Assembly (NCBI RefSeq): GCF_000192475.1
Contig: NZ_AEYW01000012.1
Location: forward strand, 246,591 to 310,590
From: Ruegeria conchae
GTDB lineage: Bacteria > Pseudomonadota > Alphaproteobacteria > Rhodobacterales > Rhodobacteraceae
Direction of reading: 5' to 3'
Length of the DNA stretch: 64,000 nt
Shown here: positions 1-8,584 of the stretch, one piece after another
Layout: each line of letters opens with the position of its first letter
How positions within the stretch are numbered: the stretch's first letter is position 1
The notes under the pieces: generated by a model
What the model was told of the DNA's origin: nothing
Seen by the model: the letters and a program-made list of their open reading frames with translations, nothing else
Databases searched by the model: none
Translations under genes and position numbers: made by a program

Positions 1-83
1 CAGCCATGTTCTGTCAGCCCGTAAAGGATCGACGCCCCTACGCAACCTCCTCCGACAACCACGACTTTTGCATGTGACTGCAT
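1..83 (-). CDS. FAD-dependent oxidoreductase, N-terminus only (DMGDH/GcvT-type)
   Basis: Only the first 27 codons lie in the window; the gene runs off the left edge. They encode a Rossmann FAD-binding start, VVVVGGGCVGASILYGL, with the GxGxxG-type dinucleotide loop directly after the initiator region. In Roseobacters this start is typical of dimethylglycine/sarcosine dehydrogenase-like proteins (FAD domain followed by GcvT), but the C-terminal part that would prove it is absent. It is divergent from the GcvA-like LysR gene, which is the usual arrangement for a regulator and its target. Function beyond 'FAD oxidoreductase' is inference. Confidence 0.6.
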   Translation of the reverse strand, partial: MQSHAKVVVVGGGCVGASILYGLTEHG

Positions 84-272
84 TCCGCAACTCCTTCAAA
101 CTGTGCACGACCAACAAGGGATCGCATTGCAAACCGGTTGGGGAGCATTTTCATCGGGAACCGTTGGCCGACAATTGCAAAAAGATTCACTCTGAGTTAG
201 ATGAAATAAGTCTATAGCCAGACGATCTCCTTTAATTTATCAGGCAATCGATCCATCACAGGTCAAAACATC
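84..272. promoter_or_regulatory. Divergent promoter region between FAD oxidoreductase and LysR gene
   Basis: The 189 bp between two outward-facing genes is AT-rich near 180-250 and must hold both promoters and probably the LysR binding site. No operator could be singled out with confidence. Confidence 0.45.
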
Positions 273-1154
273 TTGCCCAACCGTCCCTACGATCTACCAC
301 CTCTTAGTTCGCTGATCAGCTTCGAAGCAGCCGCGCGGCATGTCAGCTTCAAGACCGCGGCTGAAGAACTCAACGTCACCCCGGCCGCGATCAGCCATCA
401 GGTCAAAGCGCTAGAGAATGAACTGCAATGCGGGTTGTTTGTGCGCCATCATCGCGGTGTTGAACTGACTGAAAGTGGGGCATACCTACTTGTCTCACTG
501 CAACGCAGCCTAGAAGGGATCAGCGAGGCCCTTGGGCAATTGCGGCGCCAGTACGACAAAAAAGGCGTGACGATCCGCTCGACAACAGCGGTAAGCTCAC
601 TCTGGCTCACACCACGCCTTGCCCAATTCTGGAAACAACACGGACATGTTTCCGTTACGCAGGTTGTGACAGATCTCGGCGTCGACTCGTCGAAGTGTGA
701 TCTGAGCATCCATTACGGAGATTCCAGCCGTGAAACGGGTATTTTCAAGACGCTGTTTCATGACAACATCATGGCCTTATGCAGCCCCCGGTTTGCAGAA
801 CAAAACCCGATTGAACGGGTCGACGAAATCGCTGGGCTTCCACTCATTCATCTTGATGCCCCGGATACCGGATGGACTGACTGGCGCGCGTGGACCCAAA
901 AACTGGGGTATGATGGCCCTTTGAACTCCGCCCATCGCGTCAACAATTACACGATTGCGCTTCAGGCCGCTCAAGACGATATGGGGGCAGTTTTAGGATG
1001 GGAGGGCTTGACCTCGGAGCTAGTCGCATCCGGCAAACTCGTTAAGTTGTTGCCGCAGACCATTTCATCACAACTGGATTTTTACGTTAAACTGCACAAC
1101 ACCTCATCCGACCGCGCAAAGCTCGTATTCAAATGGCTGGGTGAGGCGATTTAA
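273..1154 (+). CDS. LysR-family transcriptional regulator, GcvA-like
   Basis: A 293-residue protein of usual LysR length. The N-terminal winged helix-turn-helix (about residues 10-70) has the GcvA-type pattern: LSSLISFEAAARH, then TAAEELNVTPAAISHQVKALE as recognition region, followed by the phrase ELTESG. Residues about 95-290 form the effector-binding periplasmic-binding-like domain. The start is TTG at 273 with a weak AGGT upstream; no in-frame ATG lies close by. It is divergent from the FAD oxidoreductase at the left edge and probably controls it. GcvA-type regulators often control glycine, one-carbon or beta-lactamase genes, so the specific effector stays open. Confidence 0.85.
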   Translation: MPNRPYDLPPLSSLISFEAAARHVSFKTAAEELNVTPAAISHQVKALENELQCGLFVRHHRGVELTESGAYLLVSLQRSLEGISEALGQLRRQYDKKGVTIRSTTAVSSLWLTPRLAQFWKQHGHVSVTQVVTDLGVDSSKCDLSIHYGDSSRETGIFKTLFHDNIMALCSPRFAEQNPIERVDEIAGLPLIHLDAPDTGWTDWRAWTQKLGYDGPLNSAHRVNNYTIALQAAQDDMGAVLGWEGLTSELVASGKLVKLLPQTISSQLDFYVKLHNTSSDRAKLVFKWLGEAI

Positions 1155-1510
1155 GAACACCTCGATCCGAGCGACGCCTTTATGCCCTGATTGTTTTGAG
1201 CGATCACGTATCGTTGTCGGTCACCCTAACCTTATGTTGGCAGCAGCAAAAACCCTATTGTCACTTATCGGTCATTCTTCACCGGACAAACAACCAATGC
1301 TCTTATTCAATGGTTTGAACACCACCGTCAGAGTAAACAAACTCACTTGAACATCCCCCCCTAAAGGGCATATTCCGTCGCGAAGAGTTGCATCCCGGTG
1401 GAATGTTCCGGACACCAATATCGGTACTGCGCCCATACGCTGAGCAATGGTTAAGTGTGTGGTTCCAATCGGAAGCGCACCGCTGGCGGGAAAAAGAAGG
1501 AATTTGATTA
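1155..1510. other. Intergenic stretch without recognised gene
   Basis: About 356 bp between the LysR gene and the UDP-glucose dehydrogenase gene. I see no convincing coding region; the last 100 bp presumably carry the promoter of the downstream gene. No strong hairpin followed by a T-run was seen after the LysR gene. Confidence 0.4.
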
Positions 1511-2833
1511 ATGCGTATTGCTATGATTGGTACCGGATATGTCGGCCTGGTGTCCGGAGTTTGCTTTTCAGATTTCGGGCACGACGTTGTTTGCGTTGAC
1601 AAATCTGAGCGCAAGATCGAAATGCTTCAGGCCGGCGAGGTGCCGATTTATGAACCGGGCCTCGATGTACTTATGGCCAAGAATGTGTCTGCAGGCCGTC
1701 TGACATTCACCACTGACTTAGCGTCAGCGGTCGATGGAGCAGACGCTGTGTTCATCGCAGTCGGAACGCCAACTCGACGCGGCGATGGCCATGCTGACCT
1801 GACTTATGTGATGGCTGCAGCCGAAGAGATCGCGCAAGCTATAACTGAATATACGGTCGTAGTCACCAAATCGACTGTCCCGGTTGGTACCAATCGCAAG
1901 GTTCATGCAGTCGTATCAGCTGCCAATCCCAAGGCGAGTTTCGATGTAGCTTCGAACCCAGAATTCTTGCGCGAAGGTGCAGCAATTGATGATTTTATGC
2001 GCCCTGACCGTGTTGTTGTAGGCGTCGAAAGCGAACGCGCTGCAGAGGTTATGGCGGAAATATATCGCCCACTCTATCTGCGGGATTTCCCGATCCTAAC
2101 CACCGATCTGGAAAGTGCCGAGATGATCAAATACGCCGCAAACGCATTTCTGGCGACAAAAATCACCTTCATCAACGAAATTGCGGGGCTGTGTGAACGT
2201 GCCGGTGGCGATGTTAAGGAGGTCGCACGTGGCATCGGTCTTGATGGACGGATTGGCAACAAATTCCTGCACGCCGGGCCCGGCTATGGTGGCTCTTGTT
2301 TCCCGAAAGATACCGCTGCACTTGCACGGATCGGGCAGGATCACGCGCATCCAATGCAGATCACCGAAACCGTCATCCGCGTCAATGACGAGGTCAAGAA
2401 GCGGATGATCGAAAAGATCCGGGAAGCCTGCGACGACAACTTCAACGGCAAAACGGTTGCGGTGCTGGGTGTGACCTTCAAACCCAACACTGACGACATG
2501 CGCGATGCACCGTCTCTGACGATCGTTCCGGCCCTAATTGGTGGCGGTGCCCGTGTGCGCGTGGTTGATCCGCAAGGTCGTGCCGAAGGCGAGGCGCTGC
2601 TGCCGGGTGTCGAATGGTTGGATGATCCTTATGCCGCGGCCGCAGAAGCTGATGTTGTTGTTTTGCTGACAGAGTGGAACGAATTCCGTGCCTTGAATCT
2701 GAATGACCTGGCAGAAACTATGAAATCGGCCCGAATGGTTGATCTGCGCAACATCTACTCTTCCGCGTTGGTGTTAGGCTCAGGGTTTGAGACCTATGTC
2801 GGCGTCGGAGTTGGCGATCACACACAGATGTGA
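1511..2833 (+). CDS. ugd: UDP-glucose 6-dehydrogenase
   Basis: 440 residues, the normal length. It oxidises UDP-glucose twice with NAD+ to UDP-glucuronate, the precursor of acidic surface and exopolysaccharide sugars; cytoplasmic. The N-terminal NAD domain begins MRIAMIGTGYVGLVSG. The central helix contains the KYAANAFLATKITFINE region, and the catalytic cysteine is C263 within GPGYGGSCFPKD. The C-terminal UDP-binding domain contains GVTFKPNTDDMRDAPS (near 320-335). The gene stands alone: no other polysaccharide genes flank it, and a terminator follows at once. Regulation is not visible. Confidence 0.97.
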   Translation: MRIAMIGTGYVGLVSGVCFSDFGHDVVCVDKSERKIEMLQAGEVPIYEPGLDVLMAKNVSAGRLTFTTDLASAVDGADAVFIAVGTPTRRGDGHADLTYVMAAAEEIAQAITEYTVVVTKSTVPVGTNRKVHAVVSAANPKASFDVASNPEFLREGAAIDDFMRPDRVVVGVESERAAEVMAEIYRPLYLRDFPILTTDLESAEMIKYAANAFLATKITFINEIAGLCERAGGDVKEVARGIGLDGRIGNKFLHAGPGYGGSCFPKDTAALARIGQDHAHPMQITETVIRVNDEVKKRMIEKIREACDDNFNGKTVAVLGVTFKPNTDDMRDAPSLTIVPALIGGGARVRVVDPQGRAEGEALLPGVEWLDDPYAAAAEADVVVLLTEWNEFRALNLNDLAETMKSARMVDLRNIYSSALVLGSGFETYVGVGVGDHTQM

Positions 2834-2867
2834 CCAGCCACGAGATGTAATTTTATACCTAACAATG

Positions 2868-2900
2868 AAAATTGCCCGGCATTTAGCCGGGCAATTTTTT
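2868..2900 (+). terminator. Rho-independent terminator after ugd
   Basis: A 13-bp near-perfect stem (arms 2868-2880 and 2886-2898, GC core GCCCGGC/GCCGGGC) closes a 5-base loop and runs into six Ts. It sits 35 bp after the ugd stop. The A-rich 5' arm could also let it work for leftward transcription, but the gene to its right on the minus strand is only a remnant. Confidence 0.93.
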
Positions 2901-2908
2901 ATTACACC

Positions 2909-3110
2909 CTAGCGACGGCGTCGTTTATTCGCCAAGCCGATGAAGATCGACACGCAAGTCAGCGCCAGAACAATCGCAAACGGAAAGCCCGTTGCAATGG
3001 CCGCCTGAGGTCACAGAGCCATTCCCCAGAGAGCCAGCCTACGAAATCAGAGCGATGAGCATCGGCACAAAAGAGGATATTATGAAATCCACCTGGCTCA
3101 ATTGGAGGCC
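2909..3110 (-). pseudogene. Decayed C-terminus of a membrane transporter (BCCT-like)
   Basis: Read on the minus strand, the last 33 codons before the stop at 2909-2911 give ATGFPFAIVLALTCVSIFIG followed by a run of basic residues. That is how the last helix of betaine/choline/carnitine (BCCT) carriers ends. Upstream the frame is broken: a stop precedes this segment, and a hydrophobic piece containing VPMLIALIS continues in another frame. No start or full-length gene is present. The family call is from resemblance of one helix only and is uncertain; that it is a disrupted coding tail is better supported. Confidence 0.4.
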
Positions 3111-3162
3111 ATTCAAGTTTGTTGAAAGCTGGGTTATTCAGGGCCAATCCACCAGGTCGGTG

Positions 3163-3327
3163 TCAGCAGCGCAGCCATCTATCTAAATGGGCTGTCAAAA
3201 AAATCACGAGTGCTTCGGTTGGTCCAACGATCAAGCTAGCAATAACACCCCAATAATCGGCTCCCAAATTGTCCAACTTAAATTTCCGATTTGCTTCTAC
3301 ACTCCAAGTATCGCGCGCATCAGGCAT
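3163..3327 (-). CDS. Possible small protein, 54 codons, or part of the same decayed region
   Basis: An open frame from ATG at 3327 to TGA at 3163. The N-terminal half is polar; residues about 26-46 form one hydrophobic stretch (WGVIASLIVGPTEALVIFLT) that could span a membrane. I do not recognise it. It lies just upstream of the transporter remnant on the same strand and has no strong ribosome binding site, so it may be fossil sequence rather than a gene. Confidence 0.2.
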   Translation of the reverse strand: MPDARDTWSVEANRKFKLDNLGADYWGVIASLIVGPTEALVIFLTAHLDRWLRC

Positions 3328-3445
3328 GCGTTGAAATCTGGTCGCTATATGGTCAACATTTCTTAGTTGGAATTAGACATTCGTTTCTTTGATTGTTGAA
3401 TAAGCATTCTGACGAGTTTGCTAACCGCATCCGTAACTTAGAAAG

Positions 3446-4378
3446 TCAAGCCACTGAATCTGCCTGCCGATACAACCGACCCATGATCAGCGGCGTAAGA
3501 TACATTGGGATCTGATAGGCGCCGATAAATACCATGATAGGCAAAGTCAGTTCGGGGGGTAGCGCGACGAAGAAGATAGCAATGTTCCGGTTTCCAGCTA
3601 TCAAGGAAACCGCTGTTGCCTTTGCCGGAGGGAGACTAGTGCGCGTCAATCGGAACGAGACCACCTGAGCGCCAAAATTAATAACACAAGCAAACACAAT
3701 CCAAAATGTCGCCACACCTGGGTTAACTATGGCCACCGCACTCAATGATGGCATCAGGCCGACCACAAATACGGCAAGCGTGATCGTTGCCGCGCCTTCC
3801 ATATTCAGAAGCGTGGCGTCTGACGGCGCGCGAAGAACCGTCCTCCGCAACACAACGGCAAAGAGGATAGCGACCACGATCGTAAGAAACAATCGAAGGG
3901 TGGTCATCAGCACAGCTTGCATATCACCCAATTCAGGCATCAGCCAAAAAATTGGTAAGGCGGTAATTGGCAGCACAGCAGTCCCCGCAACGACCAGCCG
4001 CATCGCGTATTCCGCGGGATATCCCATCATCAGGCACATATTGGGACTGCCCGAAATAGATGGAGCCGCTGCCATGATTAGCAACGACAGAAAGACCGGA
4101 GTATCAGTCCAGCCACCAACAATACCTACCCCAGCCACCAACAGCGGCGTGGCCAGCTGAAAGGCAACGATTGTTACGGCAACATGCTTCAGATCAACCA
4201 GCGAACCCAAAATGGCACCTGGTTTCATCCGCAGCAGCGTTAGAAAAAGCAACACCATGACCAAGGGTGGCAGGAACGGCCGCATTGGTTCGGCCAGCCC
4301 CGGCAACAAAAGACCTGCGATAAGCCCCGACACCAAGACATATGGTCCGTGACGTGCCGCGAGGTGAAGCGGGTTCAA
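3446..4378 (-). CDS. BASS-family (bile acid:Na+ symporter-like) transporter
   Basis: 310 residues with about nine to ten hydrophobic segments, the usual size for this fold. The stretch AGNRNIAIFFVALP near residue 265 matches the crossover region of the SBF/BASS fold, and SPNMCLMMGYPAEYAM lies in the first repeat. The start is TTG at 4378, only six bases after the stop of the TRAP large permease, so it is the last gene of the operon 9714-3446. A second transporter beside a complete TRAP system suggests either export of a product or uptake of a related acid. Substrate unknown. Confidence 0.7.
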   Translation of the reverse strand: MNPLHLAARHGPYVLVSGLIAGLLLPGLAEPMRPFLPPLVMVLLFLTLLRMKPGAILGSLVDLKHVAVTIVAFQLATPLLVAGVGIVGGWTDTPVFLSLLIMAAAPSISGSPNMCLMMGYPAEYAMRLVVAGTAVLPITALPIFWLMPELGDMQAVLMTTLRLFLTIVVAILFAVVLRRTVLRAPSDATLLNMEGAATITLAVFVVGLMPSLSAVAIVNPGVATFWIVFACVINFGAQVVSFRLTRTSLPPAKATAVSLIAGNRNIAIFFVALPPELTLPIMVFIGAYQIPMYLTPLIMGRLYRQADSVA

Positions 4379-4384
4379 GGCGTT

Positions 4385-5698
4385 CTACCCGCCCGGACTT
4401 TGGCGCAAGTTTTCAGGCAACCAGGTGGCCAGTTCAGGGAACCAGATCAGAACAAAAACCATGAGCACCATGATCAGGAACATTGGGATTGCAGCACGCG
4501 CGATATAGCTCATCTCGTGGTTGGTCATCCCTTGCATCACGAACAGGTTGAACCCGATGGGCGGTGTGATCTGCGCCATCTCGACGACGACGACGATGAA
4601 AATCCCGAACCAGATGAGATCAATTCCGGCGTCACGGATCATCGGTTCGACAACGGCCATGGTCAGCACGACCGAAGAAATCCCATCGAGAAAACAACCC
4701 AAAATGACATAGAAAACCAGCAGGACCATCAACAGTTCGAACCGTGTCAACTCCCACCCCGCGATCAGGTCAGCCAGCCCCCGCGGCAGGCCGGTAAAGC
4801 CCATCGACAGTGACAGGAACGCAGCGCCTGCAAGGATCAGGGCGATCATTGCGCTGGTGCGGGTCGCGCCCATCAGGCTTTCAGTGAAGGTCTTCCAATT
4901 CAGCGACCCCTGCCCCGCGGCCAACAACAGACCTCCGATCACGCCAAATGCGGCCGCCTCGGTCGCGGTGGCATATCCCAGATACATGGACCCGATTACC
5001 ACCATAATCAGCAAGATCACCGGTAATAGGAAACGAGAGTTCTTGACCTTTTCGGAAAACGTCAACTTGCCCTCGTCGTTGGGGTTCCAGTCTTTGCCAA
5101 CTTTGGAATAGATGGCTACGTAGCCCATGAACATCGCAGCCAGCACAAGGCCAGGCAGAATACCCGCAAAGAACAGCTTGGTAATCGATTCATTGATCGT
5201 CACCCCATAGACGATCAACGTCAGCGACGGTGGGATCATTAGCCCAAGCGTTGCCGCTCCGGTTAGTGTGCCGATGACCATGCGTTCGGGGTAGTTGCGC
5301 TTTCGCAGTTCCGGGATCGACATCTTGCCAACCGTAGTCAGCGTGGCCGCGGAAGACCCCGAGACCGCAGCAAACACTGTACAGCCTACGATATTCGTGT
5401 GGACCAAGCCTCCGGGCAAAGGTGCCATCCACGGTGAGAGCCCTTTGAACATGTCTTCGGATAATCGCGTGCGGTAGAGGATTTCGCCCATCCAGATGAA
5501 CATCGGCAAGGCGGTCAGCGTCCAGGATGACGACGCTGACCAGATAGTCGTGATCATCACATCGCCCACAGGGCGTGTTGTGAATAGTTCCATCCCGACC
5601 CATGCGACGCCCATAAGGGCCAGACCGACCCAGACACCGGTGCCCAGCAAGGTGAAGAGGACAAAGAGGAAGAGGATAATGACGGATATATTCTCCAT
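4385..5698 (-). CDS. TRAP transporter large permease (DctM)
   Basis: 437 residues from ATG 5698, preceded by GGAGAG; an upstream in-frame extension exists but lacks a binding site and overlaps the DctQ gene. It is an all-membrane protein of about 12 helices that carries the Na+-coupled transport path. Typical family stretches are LPMFIWMGEIL near 60, the first-repeat motif with SGSSAATLTTVGKM near 115-130, GAATLGLMIPPSLTLI near 148-163, and QITPPIGFNLFVMQG near the C-terminus. It follows dctQ with a 4-base gap and precedes the BASS gene. The substrate is set by the binding protein, not by this gene. Confidence 0.95.
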   Translation of the reverse strand: MENISVIILFLFVLFTLLGTGVWVGLALMGVAWVGMELFTTRPVGDVMITTIWSASSSWTLTALPMFIWMGEILYRTRLSEDMFKGLSPWMAPLPGGLVHTNIVGCTVFAAVSGSSAATLTTVGKMSIPELRKRNYPERMVIGTLTGAATLGLMIPPSLTLIVYGVTINESITKLFFAGILPGLVLAAMFMGYVAIYSKVGKDWNPNDEGKLTFSEKVKNSRFLLPVILLIMVVIGSMYLGYATATEAAAFGVIGGLLLAAGQGSLNWKTFTESLMGATRTSAMIALILAGAAFLSLSMGFTGLPRGLADLIAGWELTRFELLMVLLVFYVILGCFLDGISSVVLTMAVVEPMIRDAGIDLIWFGIFIVVVVEMAQITPPIGFNLFVMQGMTNHEMSYIARAAIPMFLIMVLMVFVLIWFPELATWLPENLRQSPGG

Positions 5699-5702
5699 GC
5701 TC

Positions 5703-6236
5703 TTACTCTCCGTGGCTCTGATCGGCCAGATCACGGGTGATGCCGTGATCACCTTTGAACAGGACGTGGAACAAGTGATCGGTGAGCGCGATGGCGAGAA
5801 TGACGGCTCCGATCAGCATGGTTGATTGAGGTATCCAAAGGGCGGTTTTGTCCTGCCCCTGGCTTATGTCGTTGAACTTCCAACTCCAGTACACAAATCG
5901 ATAGGCGTACCAGCAGAAGTACCACATGATGGCAGAGCCGATGGCAAAGCACCAGATTTCGAGAATTCTGCGAAAGCCATCGGGAACCGCATTCAAGAGG
6001 ATGGACACCCGAATATGGCTGCCCCGGTTCAGCGCGTTGGCGAAGGCCAGAAAAGACGCAGCGGCCATCGCGTATCCTGCATAATCCGGTGCGCCGGGAA
6101 AGACTTCGCCGGTCCAACGGGCCAGCATTTGCACCACAATGAGCACCAGAATGGCAATCAGACTGAGCGCCGCCAGAACCCCTGCTGCCAGATAGATGAA
6201 ATCCAGTACGGACCTGAGCCCTCGCATTGCCGTCAT
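5703..6236 (-). CDS. TRAP transporter small permease (DctQ)
   Basis: 177 residues from ATG 6236 (GGGGA upstream). The four expected transmembrane helices are visible: about 10-35, 45-65 (a region that also carries PGAPDYAGYAMAAASF), 90-112, and 140-162. The motif NRGSHIRVSILLNAVP before helix 3 is typical of DctQ. It forms the membrane complex with the DctM protein encoded immediately downstream. Longer in-frame extension upstream (to 6362) overlaps the DctP C-terminus and is unlikely to be translated. Confidence 0.93.
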   Translation of the reverse strand: MTAMRGLRSVLDFIYLAAGVLAALSLIAILVLIVVQMLARWTGEVFPGAPDYAGYAMAAASFLAFANALNRGSHIRVSILLNAVPDGFRRILEIWCFAIGSAIMWYFCWYAYRFVYWSWKFNDISQGQDKTALWIPQSTMLIGAVILAIALTDHLFHVLFKGDHGITRDLADQSHGE

Positions 6237-6306
6237 GCTGTCCCCGCTGTGTTTTTTGTGGATTGGGAGCAGGCGGCAGGTAGGGCCGCCGCCCGCATTG
6301 GAATGG

Positions 6307-7284
6307 TTACTGAGAGTTGAACGCGTCGACGATGGCTTTGCCTTCGTCACCAGCGGCCTCAAGCCACTCGTTCGTCATGGTGACGCCGATTTCTTTCAGC
6401 TCATTCGTCATTTGCTCGGACGCAGGACCAACGGTCATACCGCCATCGCGCAGACCCTGAAGCGTAAAGCCGGTATATTCCTTGGCGCGCCAGTTACCTG
6501 CATACTCGGCCAGTTCTGCACAACCTTTGATGACGTTCTTGTTCGCATCCGAAACACCGGCCCAGACATCCGAGTTGACCATCACGTAGTTGCGCGGCAA
6601 CCAGGCATCCACTTCATAGAAGTAGTTCAGGCTTTCCCAGACCTTGCGGTCATAGCCAGTCGACCCAGACGACACCATGGAATCCGCCACCCCGGTTGCA
6701 AAGGCCTGGCTGATCTCAGCCGCCTCGATGGTAACCGGCAGCATCCCGGTCAACTCGGCCAGCCGCGAAGTGGCATTGTTGTAGGACCGGAACTTGATCC
6801 CTTCCATATCCGCAACCGAGTTCACTTCGTTCTTGAAGTACAGACCTTGCGGTGGCCATGGCACGGCATAAAGCAGGGTCAGGTTCTGCTCGGCCAGCAG
6901 CTTTTCAATCGAAGGTTTAGCAGCGTCCCAAAGCTTGGCGCTGTCATCAAATGACGTTGCCAGGAACGGGATCGAGTCAAACCCGAACAGAGCGTTTTCG
7001 TTCTGGTGACCAGAGAGCAGACGCTCACCAATTGGGGCTTGCCCGGTCTGGATCGCACGCTTGATGTCGGCACCTTTGAACAGCGAGCCAGAAGGGTGCG
7101 TGACAATCTCAATCTCTCCACCCGTGCCGGTGGTCACGCATTTGGCAAATTCCGCGCCCGTGGCTGAATGAAAATTCGATGCCGAATAGGCCATCGGCAT
7201 ATCCCATTTCTCGGCCATTGCCGGTGCGGCTGCGGCAGCTGTCAGAGCGGTTGCCGCCAGAAGGCTTGTCAGTTTTTTCATCAT
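6307..7284 (-). CDS. TRAP transporter periplasmic binding protein (DctP)
   Basis: 325 residues from the double Met at 7284/7281, with AGGGAGA upstream. A clear Sec signal peptide (MMKKLTSLLAATALTAAAAA, cleavage after AMA) precedes the mature protein. The DctP signature is present: PPQGLYFKNEVNSVADMEGIK with the substrate-carboxylate Arg in the following KFRSYN. The order P-Q-M on the minus strand forms one unit with the DadA-like and enolase-superfamily genes upstream, so the ligand is probably the substrate of those enzymes. An amino-acid or hydroxyproline-like compound is inference. Confidence 0.93.
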   Translation of the reverse strand: MMKKLTSLLAATALTAAAAAPAMAEKWDMPMAYSASNFHSATGAEFAKCVTTGTGGEIEIVTHPSGSLFKGADIKRAIQTGQAPIGERLLSGHQNENALFGFDSIPFLATSFDDSAKLWDAAKPSIEKLLAEQNLTLLYAVPWPPQGLYFKNEVNSVADMEGIKFRSYNNATSRLAELTGMLPVTIEAAEISQAFATGVADSMVSSGSTGYDRKVWESLNYFYEVDAWLPRNYVMVNSDVWAGVSDANKNVIKGCAELAEYAGNWRAKEYTGFTLQGLRDGGMTVGPASEQMTNELKEIGVTMTNEWLEAAGDEGKAIVDAFNSQ

Positions 7285-7333
7285 GTTTCTCCCTGTTAAG
7301 TTTTGAGACGCCGGCGTTTTTCGCCAGTCATTT

Positions 7334-8584
7334 CTATGTTGCGAAACGCGAGGGTGCGTAGACGCCCATGTCTGTGTTCGGGGTTCTGCCCGCAATCATC
7401 TGGGCCAGAAGTCGCCCCGTTTTCGGCCCGCCTGTCAGGCCTATGTGATGATGCCCAAAGCCCATATACGCACCGCTGATCCCCGGAGCCTCACCAATAA
7501 TTGGGATCGAGTCAGTTGGTGCAGGGCGGTGCCCCATCCATTCCACTTCCTCCTTCCATTTCAAACCCGGGAAAGCCATCCGGGCATTCTTGCGCATCAA
7601 TTCAAACGGCGCGCGCGAGGGTGGCGCATCAAGCCCGCCAAACTCCACAATGCCAGCCAAACGAATGCGGCCATCCATCGGTGTGGCAACAAATTTGCCA
7701 GAAACCACCATGACCGGACTGCGCGGCATGGCAGAAGGCTCCACCAATTCAAGATGATAGCCGCGTTCGCTCTCAAGGGGAACAGAAATGCCCAGACGCT
7801 TGGCTAAAGGTCCTGACCAAACGCCTGCGGTTACGATCGCAGTGTCGCACGGGATGGTTTCCCCACCCGTACGAACGCCGGTTACCTTTCCATTTTCCTG
7901 AACCACATCATCAACCGCGGCCCGAAGGATCGTCCCTCCATTTGCTTCCACATACGCCGCCAGATCTTTGACATAGCGACCCGGGTCAGTGATATGGCCG
8001 TGGTCCGAGAGCTTCGCAGCAAAACCGATGTCTTCACTATAGACCGGGTCATAGGCGTGGAAGGCTGGCCCTTCCAACTCGTCCCATATGAAACCGTTCC
8101 GACGACGAATGTCCCACCCAAATGCGTCTTCCTTGTAATGCGGCCGGTCTTTGTAGAGGAACAGGTAGTCTGAGGGCACAATCCACTTTTCAGCGCCTGT
8201 GCCCTCGGCCAGCGCTTTGTGGTCGTTCAAGCTATCGCCAACAATTGGTGTCAGAGCTGCAGCGATACGTTCCACATCTGATGCATTCGCATGACTCAGA
8301 TAGCGGGTCATCCAAGGGACAAGCTTTGGTAGGTACCCCCATTTCAAAAACAATGGCTGCGACGGGCTGAGCAGCATTTTGGGCGCTTTTCTGAGAAGCC
8401 CCGGAACAGTCACTGGCACAATCGAGCAGGACGCCAGCACGCCCCCATTGCCGTGGGAGGTCCCCTCCCCCGGTCCCGCCTTGTCGATCAGGATTACCTT
8501 ATGCCCTTCCCTCTGCAGCCATACCGCAGCAGACACGCCGACGATCCCGGCACCGATGATCGCTATGGTCTTCTTCTCGCTCAC
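7334..8584 (-). CDS. FAD-dependent D-amino acid dehydrogenase-like enzyme (DadA family)
   Basis: 416 residues, DAO/DadA family length. The N-terminal FAD motif is [20 protein letters not shown]. The [14 protein letters not shown] segment (near 41-54) follows as in DadA, and the C-terminal FAD region contains [20 protein letters not shown]. It would oxidise a D-amino or cyclic imino acid and pass electrons to the membrane quinone pool. It overlaps the enolase-superfamily gene by 4 bp, so the two are translationally coupled. Members next to hydroxyproline genes act as cis-4-hydroxy-D-proline oxidase; this specific role is a hypothesis, helped by the epimerase and deaminase pair at 55.7-57.6 kb. 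Confidence 0.85.
   Translation of the reverse strand: MSEKKTIAIIGAGIVGVSAAVWLQREGHKVILIDKAGPGEGTSHGNGGVLASCSIVPVTVPGLLRKAPKMLLSPSQPLFLKWGYLPKLVPWMTRYLSHANASDVERIAAALTPIVGDSLNDHKALAEGTGAEKWIVPSDYLFLYKDRPHYKEDAFGWDIRRRNGFIWDELEGPAFHAYDPVYSEDIGFAAKLSDHGHITDPGRYVKDLAAYVEANGGTILRAAVDDVVQENGKVTGVRTGGETIPCDTAIVTAGVWSGPLAKRLGISVPLESERGYHLELVEPSAMPRSPVMVVSGKFVATPMDGRIRLAGIVEFGGLDAPPSRAPFELMRKNARMAFPGLKWKEEVEWMGHRPAPTDSIPIIGEAPGISGAYMGFGHHHIGLTGGPKTGRLLAQMIAGRTPNTDMGVYAPSRFAT

Noticed and set aside
3729..4160. Long plus-strand open frame opposite the BASS transporter
   Set aside because: Composition is that of an antisense shadow; the minus-strand product has a clear family and helices, and no ribosome site supports the plus frame.
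6196..6954. 252-codon plus-strand frame opposite the TRAP DctP gene
   Set aside because: It lies fully antisense to dctP/dctQ and shows no domain or start signal.
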